Source of the DNA: Treponema peruense
Lineage (GTDB): Bacteria; Spirochaetota; Spirochaetia; Treponematales; Treponemataceae
DNA: 64,000 bases
Direction: 5' to 3'
Assembly: GCF_016117655.1 (NCBI RefSeq)
Contig: NZ_CP064936.1
Coordinates: 2,356,001-2,420,000, forward strand
Shown: piece by piece, positions 52,019 to 59,980 of the stretch
Position numbering within the stretch: the stretch's first letter is position 1
Layout of the letters: every line of letters begins with the position of its first letter
Program-made: the position numbers and the translations under genes
The notes under the pieces: generated by a model
Told to the model about the DNA's origin: nothing
What the model saw: the letters and a program-made list of their open reading frames with translations, nothing else
Databases searched by the model: none

Positions 52019-52546
52019 AGGGGGCTGTCTCAAAAGTACGAGATAGCCTTCATTATTTTAATGACAAACAAATTCATTTGTGCTAAAATTTAAATATGAG
52101 CAGAGGCGTAAGTGATAAAATCACATTCAAACCATACAGCCAGGAAGAAAGATGGCTGTTACCACCGAGTCTGGACGAGTTTATTCTTCACGCCAGATTG
52201 CAAAACAGTGCCGCGAAAATATCAATGTAATGTGGCTTGCCGGAAACCAGACTCCGGACTTCAGAACAATCAACAAATTCCGGGGAGAAAAACTGAAGGA
52301 TGCAATCGAAGAGATTTTCATCTCAACCGTAAAACTTCTCAATATAAAAGGATTCGTCAGTCTTGAAAAATATTTTGTTGACGGAACAAAGGTTGAAAGC
52401 GCTTCAAACAAATATACTTTCGTGTGGAAAAAAGCGGTTGAGAAAAATACGAAAAAGCAAACGCGACATTCAATGGAAGAAACAGCTATTCAAAAACAGA
52501 TGAAGACGCCACTTTTATGCGCATGAAAGAAGATGCAATGCTCAAC
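52019..52546 (+). mobile_element. Degenerate IS1182-family remnant
   Basis: Left end GGGGCTGTCTCAAAAGTACG resembles IS1182-family termini. The transposase starts ATG 52096 (MSRGVSDKITFKPYSQEER, WLLPPSLDEF), then jumps by deletion and frame change to VYSSRQIAKQCRENINVMWL and FRTINKFRGEKL. A second frame change precedes RNSYSKTDEDATFMRMKEDA. It then breaks off near 52546 with the catalytic C-terminal part missing. Non-functional. Confidence 0.8.
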
Positions 52547-53291
52547 TTTCAGAAACAAATATTTCATTTTCCCATTGAATTTGATTATCAAGTCTCAGCC
52601 ATGAGTTCCACATAAGACTTTGTTCCATATATAAAATACGGTTAGAATGCGGAGGATCTATGAAAACATAATCAATTGAATTGTCCTTTAATGGATTTTT
52701 TGTCGCAGAACAATTATATAATTCATATTTTGAGGAAATAGCACTATCATTTTGAAATAAATAATTTATTTCTTCTATACCTTTTAAGATTTTTTTGTAT
52801 CTGTTTTCAAAACAGTTTCATACATTAATTTCGAAATGCTCTTCTGGAACCCAATAACCGATTACCCAACTACCAACATCAGCTTTTGATTCAGAACCCT
52901 CATTTTTTTTCCTATTTCTGATAACAAAAACAAGTTTACTTGCTTGAGATAGAGTTCCTGTTAAAGTTAATTCGAAAACAGATTTAATCAAAGGATCTTC
53001 TATTTTAGAGATTTCATCCAAAAGCAAAGATAATCCGACTAATGCTCTTTTTGTAAATAAATCACTAACCTTTTGATCTTTATTAACATTTATCCTTGAA
53101 TTTTCAAACATTTTAGAAGTTGGATACCAAAGAGGTTCTTCTTTTGGATTATTAGCCAATTCAACATCTTCTTTTAGACCTTTTCTGATTTTCTTTGTTT
53201 TATCTCCTTTTATTTTATACCAAACTTCAATTGGATTATCATTTTTCGAGTTATAATCAAAAGTTGTGGATTGCCTGAGAAGGCATAGAAA

Positions 53292-53354
53292 AAGAGGTCT
53301 GTCTAAGGTATAGTTTTCTTTGGAAAAAAAAATAAACACCGAAGGAGACCTCTT
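53292..53354 (+). promoter_or_regulatory. Inverted repeat masking the transposase ribosome site
   Basis: AAGAGGTCT (53292-53300) pairs perfectly with AGACCTCTT (53346-53354), which overlaps the AAGGAG and ends at the base before ATG 53355. Long transcripts entering from outside would fold and hide the site. Confidence 0.6.
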
Positions 53355-54593
53355 ATGAAAAGAATACTGGAAATTGAAGAAAATTCCAATAGTCCAACGA
53401 TTGATTTGCTTGAAAAAGCAATCCGCGCAAGAGCACGTGAAGTAATTGAAAGTCTTTACGAGGATGAAGTTCAGCGTTTTCTTAATAAAACTTCTTCTAT
53501 CGTAGACAAAACCGGAAACAAACTTGTAGTAAGAAACGGCTTTCACAAAGAACGGACAATTCTTACTACAAACGGTTACGTTACAGTCAGGCTTCCCAGA
53601 GTTGATGACCGTGCACTTGAAGAAAAGGATCGCTTTGTAAGCAAAGTCCTTCCTCCGTTTGCAAGAAAAACTCCGACAGTAGAAGCAATACTTTCCGCTG
53701 CCTACCTTGCAGGAATTTCTTCAAACAAGTTTTCAGCCATGCTCCATGATGTTCTTGGTAAAGAAGCAAAGGGCCTGAGTCCGTCAGTCATAACAAAGCT
53801 TACTGTAAAATGGCAGGCTGAATATGACGAATGGCGCAAACGAGATCTTTCCGGAAAGGAATACGTTTATGTTTGGGCAGACGGAATTTACGTAAAGTCC
53901 CGGCTTGACGGTGAAAAGACCTGCCTTCTGGTAATAATTGGCGTAACTGTTGAAGGCAAAAAAGAACTTGTGGCTGTACAGGCCGGAATTCGCGAGTCAA
54001 CGGAAAGTTGGCGTGGAGTTTTGCTTGATTTGAAATTCCGCGGACTGACAAAAGCACCAAAATTGGCAGTCTGCGACGGAGCGCTTGGGTTTCAAAATGC
54101 AGTTGATGAAATCTGGGGCCAGCTAAAAATTCAGAGATGCTGGTTCCACAAGTCCATGAACATTCTGGACAAATTGCCTGACTGTGTACAGACTCAGGCC
54201 ACAAAAATGATTCGGGATATGTGGCAGGCAGACAAACGTGCAAACGCCTTGAAAGCCTACGACTTATTTATAGAAACTTTCGGAAAAAAATATCCGAAGG
54301 CAACGGAATGTCTTGAAAAAGACAAGGAGGATTTGTTCCGCTTTTATGATTATCCGGCGGAACATTGGGCTCACATTAGAACGTCGAATCCGATTGAATC
54401 GACATTTGCAACAGTCAGGTTGCGCCACAAGTCAACAAAAGGAAACGGCTCTTCCGCTGCTTCTGTTGCAATGGCTTTCAAGCTTTGTCTTCAGGCAGAG
54501 AAAAACTGGCGACGGCTCAGGGGATTTAAACAACTTGAACTTGTCGCCAAAAATATAATTTTTGTGGACGGTGAACAAATGAAGGCTGCCTGA
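53355..54593 (+). CDS. IS256-family transposase
   Basis: 412 residues, a mutator-type DDE transposase. YVWADGIYVKSRLDG (first Asp), LAVCDGALGFQNAV (second Asp) and the C-terminal Glu in SNPIESTFATVRLRHKSTKG; RCWFHKSMNILDKLP is the C2H motif region. Length is normal and no disruption is seen, so probably active. AAGGAG seven bases before ATG. Confidence 0.93.
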   Translation: MKRILEIEENSNSPTIDLLEKAIRARAREVIESLYEDEVQRFLNKTSSIVDKTGNKLVVRNGFHKERTILTTNGYVTVRLPRVDDRALEEKDRFVSKVLPPFARKTPTVEAILSAAYLAGISSNKFSAMLHDVLGKEAKGLSPSVITKLTVKWQAEYDEWRKRDLSGKEYVYVWADGIYVKSRLDGEKTCLLVIIGVTVEGKKELVAVQAGIRESTESWRGVLLDLKFRGLTKAPKLAVCDGALGFQNAVDEIWGQLKIQRCWFHKSMNILDKLPDCVQTQATKMIRDMWQADKRANALKAYDLFIETFGKKYPKATECLEKDKEDLFRFYDYPAEHWAHIRTSNPIESTFATVRLRHKSTKGNGSSAASVAMAFKLCLQAEKNWRRLRGFKQLELVAKNIIFVDGEQMKAA

Positions 54594-55145
54594 TGAAAAG
54601 ACACTTTTTTTCAATCCACAACAATTGACAATAACTCTCATTTTTCCAGATGATATGCGTAATATCTGTTTTTTGCCCATCATAAGTAAACTTATATAAT
54701 AAGTCTATTTTTTCTTTTAATTTATTTCTGATTGATTTGAATGTTTCTTGAACTGTATTTATTGAAACCGGAGTTAGTGAGGCTTTGCCAATTTAATAGC
54801 AATTGGGTTAAGATCGATTCCAACTGCATTCCGCCCCTCTTTTATCGCTTCAATAAGAGTAACACCAGAGCCACAAAAACAGTCCATTACAGTATCATTT
54901 TTGTTTGAATATTGTTTAATAAATTTTGATATTTCATTAAATGGTTTTTTACCCCAATATTTGTGCATTGCATAAATACCTTTATATCCTTCGTTATTTG
55001 TACTCATAGTGTAAAAACTCCATTTTATTCATCACTTTCAATTATTCTATTATAACATTTTTATAAAAAATATAGAATTTACTGTAATTATATATTTTTT
55101 ATCATTTTAGACGAATCTGTATTTTAGACAATATAAAACAAGTTC

Positions 55146-55174
55146 TTGATTTTCTGAAAAAATAACAATATAAT
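55146..55174 (+). promoter_or_regulatory. Promoter of the ATPase gene
   Basis: TTGATT (55146-55151), 17 bases, TATAAT (55169-55174). Transcription start near 55181. Confidence 0.75.
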
Positions 55175-55208
55175 TTACTCTAAAGTAAATTACTAAGGAG
55201 TAAATTAT
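55170..55208. promoter_or_regulatory. Inverted repeat over promoter and ribosome site
   Basis: ATAATTTACTC (55170-55180) and GAGTAAATTAT (55198-55208) are perfect inverse copies flanking the transcription start; the right arm includes part of the AAGGAG and ends at the ATG. An operator or autoregulatory site is likely. Confidence 0.55.
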
Positions 55209-56621
55209 ATGAATAATCAACTATTCTACGGCAGACAGAAGGAACTGCAACTTTTGGATTCTTTGTATAATTCAAAGAAGTTTGAAATGCTTATTCTTCA
55301 TGGCCGTCGTCGTGTTGGTAAATCTTATCTTCTTAGTCATTTTGCTGCACAGCATATGGAGAATGTAGTTTATTTCACAGGTGATAAATCAAGCGAAAAA
55401 ACAAACGTTCAGAATTTCTGTCAGGAATTGAATACGGTTCTAAAAGCCGGGGATTATCTTAATTCCTTTGAAACCTGGAATAATGTGTACACTTTCCTGA
55501 AAGACCGCGAAATAAATGAACGTCTGGTATTAATTATCGATGAGTTTACCTATCTTTACAATTCAAATCCCGCATATGATTCTGGCCTTCAAAATGCAAT
55601 TGATAAAATCTTAAAAAAGAAGAACATTTTTCTGATTCTTTGTGGTTCTGAAGTTTCAGTAATTGAAGAAATAATTGATGATTCAACAAAGCCTCTGTAT
55701 GGACGTAAAACTGCAGAAATAAAACTCCTTCCATTTACTTACAAAGAAGCAGCTGAGTTTTTCCCTAAATATTCAAAGGAAGAAGTCTTGAAAGTTTATT
55801 CAATGGTAGGTGGCATTCCTCTGTATCTTTCACTTTTTGACGATTCCCTTTCTATTAAGGAAAATGTTGTGAAGAATTGTCTTTCTACAACTGGATATCT
55901 CTTCAATGAAGTGGAAACTCTGCTTCGCATGGAATTAAAGGAAACTTATTTTTACAAGAACATTATGCTCGCCATAAATGCCGGTGCTTCTGATTTTAAT
56001 ACAATAAAAACAAAGGTTGATGAGGACGCTGCCAAAATCGCAAAATATCTTTCTGTCTTAATTGACCTTGGATTTGTTAAAAAAGAAATTCCATGCGGAG
56101 AGAAAGAAAAAACTCGAAACACCATTTACAGCATCTGTGACAACTATTTTGCCTTCTATTTTGCTTTCATCTTTAAGCACCAGAATATGTTGAACGGATT
56201 GATTGCTCCAGATTTATATTATGACAGAGAATTCACAGAGCAGAAATTGAATACATATATTGGACATCGTTTTGAGACAATTTGTGAATCTTACCTGAAG
56301 GAAGAATTCTACAATGGGAAAATGCCATTCTTTGCAGAGGAAGTTGGCCGATGGTGGGGAAATAATCCTGTTTTGAAAAAGCAGGAAGAAATCGACATAC
56401 TCGCAATTGATGAAGAAAGTGCCGTTATCTGTGAATGCAAATATACCAACGAGCCGTTTGATGAAAAAGAACTTGATGATTTAAACGATTCAGCTTTGTG
56501 TGTAAGAAAGCCGAATAAATCATTTATCATTTTTTCAAAGAATGGTGTAACTTCTGGAGTCCAGAAACGTATTGATGGGGACACAAATTATAGAATTGTG
56601 AAGTTGGAAGATTTGATGTAA
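55209..56621 (+). CDS. ATPase_2/DUF234-type P-loop ATPase
   Basis: 470 residues. Walker A LHGRRRVGKSYLLSHF, Walker B LVLIIDEFTYL, GSEVSVIEEI sensor region, a winged-helix segment (KIAKYLSVLIDLGFVKKEIP) and a C-terminal DUF234 nuclease-like domain (EEIDILAIDEESAVICECKY, with the D...E-x-K restriction-endonuclease pattern). These genes are widespread in archaea and bacteria near mobile elements; function unknown, defence or genome maintenance suspected. AT-rich like its surroundings. Confidence 0.85.
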   Translation: MNNQLFYGRQKELQLLDSLYNSKKFEMLILHGRRRVGKSYLLSHFAAQHMENVVYFTGDKSSEKTNVQNFCQELNTVLKAGDYLNSFETWNNVYTFLKDREINERLVLIIDEFTYLYNSNPAYDSGLQNAIDKILKKKNIFLILCGSEVSVIEEIIDDSTKPLYGRKTAEIKLLPFTYKEAAEFFPKYSKEEVLKVYSMVGGIPLYLSLFDDSLSIKENVVKNCLSTTGYLFNEVETLLRMELKETYFYKNIMLAINAGASDFNTIKTKVDEDAAKIAKYLSVLIDLGFVKKEIPCGEKEKTRNTIYSICDNYFAFYFAFIFKHQNMLNGLIAPDLYYDREFTEQKLNTYIGHRFETICESYLKEEFYNGKMPFFAEEVGRWWGNNPVLKKQEEIDILAIDEESAVICECKYTNEPFDEKELDDLNDSALCVRKPNKSFIIFSKNGVTSGVQKRIDGDTNYRIVKLEDLM

Positions 56622-56950
56622 AAATCCGATGGACCAATATTTTTTTATAGAAAGAAAAGTGTCCAGAGAACTAGGTCTTTGGCAGATAATCAAAAAAGAC
56701 AGCGTCTTGTTGGTAGAGGAATAGAAAGGGCAACATTGCTCTTTCTCTGGGGTCAAGGGGATTTATCCCCCGCTCAATAGAGGTTTGTTCGTAAGTTTTG
56801 AAAAAACACGGGCAAACCTCTATTGAGTTAGAACTTGGTCTCAAGTTTTGGGTGATTTCACGCACATTTTCGCTTGCTTACTCCCGTCAAAAAAAGGGAT
56901 TTTTGCAGCAAAAAAGGCGGAATTCCAGAAAGCGCAACGGTTCGCTTTCC
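56622..56950. repeat. Non-coding interval with a 15-bp perfect inverted repeat
   Basis: CTCAATAGAGGTTTG (56773-56787) is the exact reverse complement of 56813-56827, with a 25-base loop. Shorter palindromes (GGGGATTTATCCCC just upstream; GAAAGCG/CGCTTTC at about 56930-56950) flank it. I see no gene. Possibly a miniature element or terminator cluster after the ATPase gene. Confidence 0.6.
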
Positions 56951-57229
56951 TTAATCCCACCAATCAATTTCCTTTCTGGTGTGGGATTTTGTCTTAGCGC
57001 TCTCTTTGATTTTAGGAACTTCTTCCTTAATCTCGCGAGCTTCTTTTATCTGGCTTAAGGTGTTTCCTCTCATGCCTTTCTCGATATACTCGCTCAAATC
57101 TCGGCAGTAACTTTTTCGCATATCCTCGGCAACTGTTATCACGTCATCTGGTGTCTTGTGCCAAAAGAGCTTAACAAAATACTCTGCTTTGTGTAGCCAT
57201 GCGCTGAATTTGCGGTCTTTGTAAAGCAA
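56951..57229 (-). CDS. Small unknown protein
   Basis: 92 residues, starting at TTG 57229 or a later codon; not recognised. FSAWLHKAEYFVKLFWHKTP then a charged tail ending KEIDWWD. The start codon lies inside the 18-base repeat 57215-57232, so the frame may be a coincidence of repeat insertion. No Shine-Dalgarno. The strongly charged C-terminal half argues for a real or recently real gene. Confidence 0.4.
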   Translation of the reverse strand: MLYKDRKFSAWLHKAEYFVKLFWHKTPDDVITVAEDMRKSYCRDLSEYIEKGMRGNTLSQIKEAREIKEEVPKIKESAKTKSHTRKEIDWWD

Positions 57230-57231
57230 GT

Positions 57232-57388
57232 AAAAATGTCAGAGGGAGGACGCCGGAATCGGAAATGACTTGATTTTTTGCTGTCGCGAAGTGACAAACG
57301 ATAGTTTCCAAGCAAAAATCACGTCAAGGCCAATATTGGCTGTTTTTCGGTTTCGGCGGCCGACCGGGAGACATTTTTGTTTTCTACA
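57232..57388 (+). repeat. Repeat families 3 and 4 downstream of GH53
   Basis: 57240-57331 is an inverted relative of 59608-59704: both carry GATTTTTnGC ... GCAAAAATC ends around a TGTCGC/GCGACA-type hairpin and share GGAGGACG. 57357-57388 is the second copy of the 32-base family 4. A GCCAATATTGGC palindrome with T-run lies at 57329-57346. Confidence 0.75.
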
Positions 57389-57435
57389 TAAATTCCTGTG
57401 CAGAAAACAAAATATCTTTTACCGCGCGCGGTCTG

Positions 57436-59362
57436 CTATTCCTTTTTTATAAGTTCCACGTCGTCAAAGTTTCCCCAGTTACCGGCATTTGTATCAAGGA
57501 AAATTCCAATTGTAACGCCGCCGTTCTGAACTGGAATTTCCAGCGTATACTGGTGCCAGTCTTTCCATCCTGTATTTTTAATTTTTACAGAAACCTGTTT
57601 TCCCGTGTCGTCAAAATTTGCGGCAAAAAGACGGATATTATTTTCACCGCCGCCGCCCATTGCCCAAAGGGAAAGTATATATGTTCCCTCTGAAAGTCCT
57701 GTAATTTTTCTGGTAAGCGTAGACTTAAAGCCTGTTGACTTCCAGTACTTGTAGGTCCATTTTCCGCTGTGTGCATTATTCTTATTGTTTTCTACAAAAC
57801 ATGCAGTACTGTCGCCGTTAAGCTTCCATTCACCAAGTCGTCCTGTTTCAAAAGAACTGTCAGAAACAAGATTCATCTGGCTTACGATTTTTACTTCGGC
57901 TTCAGGCTTGTAGGAATATCCGGCAATTGTTCCGGTTACTTTTACAGAACCAAGTTCAGTCTGTTTTGACCAGTCCGGCTCATTCCACTTTACATTTACA
58001 AGCTGTTCCTTGTCGTTTGTAAAAAGAACCTTGACTTTTGAAGGAAGACCAGGATTCTTTTTTGGCAAAACCTGAACAACAAGAGGATCTGTCATTGCAT
58101 AAGGTTCAAAATTGCGTCCAATCTTTGCAGAACCGCCCCACGCAGTTTCTATTTCGCCTTTTCCGCCTACAAGATTCCATACGGCAAGTGAAGGAAGAAT
58201 GCGGCCGTTAAAGTCAAACATTGCCTGGTTTTCCCAAGTAGCACCTTCTGTGTTTGAAAGTCCAGCACCCTTTACAGGAAGCCATGCCGGTTCCCAGTAG
58301 AAAACACCCAGTCCGCCTTTTACAGAAGCAACGGCTTCTATTACATCACGTACGGCAGTTGCCTGACCCTGAACAGACGGTCTGTATCCGCAGGTTTCAT
58401 CGCTGTAAACTATAAACGGATTTCCCTGTTTGTCACCGTCATCGGGTGTAAATGCGTATGCAGTTTCGGCACAAATCATTTCTTTTCCGTAACGGGTTGC
58501 CAGGTCTGACATATTTGCGCGAAGGTCATCGGGGCTTCCGTGCCAGTAAGTGTAAAATGAAAGTCCTATTACATCGTAGTCAACACCGGCCTGTGTTATG
58601 GGGTCAAAAATTGAACGGTACAATTCGTTTTTTTCCGCCGTCAGCAAGGTGAACTACTATTTTTATTTTGTTTCCCTTACCCTGAGCACCGCGGACTCCT
58701 CTTGAAGCGCTGGACAAAAGCCTGATAAAGCCTTCCATTCCGCCTGCTTTTTCACCTTCGTTGCCCCAGATTTTTCCTGCAGGCCACATAAAGCCGTTGT
58801 TCAGTTCGTTTCCAATCTGAACCATATCAGGTCTTACCCCAGCCTTAATGAATTTTTCAAGAGATTCTTTTGTAAAATTTTCAACGGCAGCGTTCAGTGA
58901 AAATTCACTCAGTCCAACCCAGTCGGCCGGCATAAACTGTTTTGCAGGGTCGGCCCAAAAGTCTGAATAATGAAAGTCGACCAGAAGCTTCATTCCGGCT
59001 TTTTTTGCACGAAGTGCCATAGGGATATCGACTTCCACGCTGTTGTTTCCGCCGCCGTTTACGGGTTTGTTCCAGACACGCAATCTTACCCAGTTAATGC
59101 CGTTGTCCTTTAAAATCTTAAAAATGTCTTCTTCTTCGCCTTTTTTGTTCAAAAAGCGTCCGCGGTTTTCTTCTACTGCAGCAAGAGAACTTATGTCTAC
59201 ACCACGAATAAAATCTTTTGAAATACCTTTAACAGGTTCGACAAGAATTTGCTGTCTGCATCCATCCAAAGCACGGTTTGACTTGAACTGTCCGAAAGCC
59301 AGCGCAGACACACAGGATAATACTCCAAGAACGGCAGCCTTTACCAAAGCATATCTCTTCAT
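57436..59362 (-). pseudogene. GH53 endo-beta-1,4-galactanase with a homopolymer frameshift
   Basis: ATG 59362 with GGAGG upstream. Signal peptide (about 1-24), GH53 barrel with acid/base Glu186 in VQIGNELNNG. At 58628-58634 a run of seven As (minus strand) shifts frame after VVHLADGGK; with six As it continues NELYRSIFDPI, then the nucleophile Glu in MICAETAYAF. Downstream lie an Ig-like domain and a C-terminal beta-sandwich (NLVSDSSFETGRLGEWKLNG) like CBM61/CBM4. As read, the product stops early at 58604. Sequencing error, real mutation and slippage are all possible. The intact enzyme would be secreted to cut pectic galactan. Confidence 0.85.
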
Positions 59363-59379
59363 AAATTCCTCCAAAATTA

Positions 59380-59404
59380 CAACGCGTAAAATTTACACGT
59401 GTTG
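59380..59404. repeat. Imperfect palindrome upstream of GH53
   Basis: CAACGCGTAAAA and TTTACACGTGTTG form a 25-bp imperfect palindrome 18 bases before the GH53 start. A possible operator; no regulator is assigned. Confidence 0.35.
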
Positions 59405-59505
59405 ACTACATTAAGTCTAAAGCCGAATTCCACGTCTGTCAACAAAATTCTTTTCAGAAACCTCAGCATCTGCAGAAAACACTGTTTTTCCAAACAATTG
59501 CGTAT

Positions 59506-59568
59506 GTACAGGAAGGTCCGCGCGGGAAAACGCAACTTTTTTAGATAACTGACAGCGTAGGTTAAAAT
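59506..59568 (+). repeat. Repeat family 2, copy B
   Basis: Shares GGAAGGTCCGCGCGGGAAAA, then CAACTTTT, TAGATAACTGACAGCGTAG and GTTAAAAT with copy C (59918-59980). Confidence 0.85.
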
Positions 59569-59598
59569 GCTCCCAGTCAGCCGGTAAAGTCCAAAACC

Positions 59599-59704
59599 GG
59601 GCCATATGGCCCTTGATGTGATTTTTGCGGGGAAACTATTATATGTCGCTTCGCGACACTAAAAATCAAATCATTTCGGCCTTCCCCGTCCTCCTTCGCG
59701 CATT
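59599..59704 (-). repeat. Palindrome plus repeat family 3, inverted copy
   Basis: GGGCCATATGGCCC (59599-59612) is a perfect 14-bp palindrome. 59608-59704 is the inverted relative of 57240-57331, with a TGTCGC-TTCG-CGACA hairpin at 59645-59658. Confidence 0.75.
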
Positions 59705-59720
59705 TTAACTTTCCTTAAAA

Positions 59721-59895
59721 TTGAACGATTGAGCAAGTTTCAACTTGCGATTGAGTTCAATTAGTGCGCATGAGCGCACACGTAAATAAAGGCAGTTGTG
59801 CAACAACTGAAGTTTTCAGGACAACTCTATTTGAGTTGTCCTGAAATACGTTCGTTAAGTGTTGTCTTTTTAAATATAGCGTCTTTCCGCACAGA
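59721..59895 (+). repeat. Four-hairpin intergenic element, copy B
   Basis: Offset of 8345 from copy A with essentially identical hairpins: 59721-59760, 59764-59779, 59793-59809, 59817-59843. The tail similarity runs on to the CGTCTTTCCGCACAGACG hairpin at 59880-59897. Confidence 0.9.
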
Positions 59896-59917
59896 CGTTG
59901 CGTTAACAGGCCTGAAT

Positions 59918-59980
59918 GTAGAATAAGGTCCGCGCGGGAAAACGCAACTTTTCTAGATAACTGACAGCGTAGGTTAAAAT
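59918..59980 (+). repeat. Repeat family 2, copy C
   Basis: Nearly identical to copy B and ends on the base before the stop codon of the sigma-54-type activator gene (59981). Confidence 0.85.

Larger units (their letters stand above)
53263..54622 (+). mobile_element. IS256-family insertion sequence
   Basis: About 1.36 kb, bounded by an 11-bp perfect inverted repeat GTTGTGGATTG (53263-53273) and CAATCCACAAC (54612-54622), with an intact transposase. No 8-9 bp target duplication is seen in the flanks, consistent with a deletion next to the insertion. Confidence 0.85.
52560..55007 (-). pseudogene. DNA methyltransferase gene disrupted by IS256-type element
   Basis: The 5' part starts ATG 55007 (YKGIYAMHKYWGKKPFNEIS) with SAM motif DTVMDCFCGSGVTLIEA. 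A frame change at about 54780 leads into SLTPVSINTVQETFKSIRNK, broken by the IS at 54622. Beyond the IS the frame resumes (FDYNSKNDNPIEVWYKI) to EINV, where TGA at 52816-52818 replaces an expected Trp. After the stop, the frame still encodes IDYVFIDPPHSNRIL with a DPPY-like motif. So: one frameshift, one insertion, one nonsense codon, a lost 3' end. A beta-type N4/N6 methylase, now dead. Confidence 0.82.

Noticed and set aside
51841-52020. Integron attC site
   Set aside because: Strong palindromes are present, but I could not place the paired RYYYAAC/GTTRRRY cores at both ends, and no integrase of the integron type is nearby.
52816-52818. In-frame TGA in the methyltransferase as possible Trp recoding
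   Set aside because: The same gene also has a frameshift and an IS insertion, and other genes in the window use TGA as stop (for example der), so a nonsense mutation is simpler.
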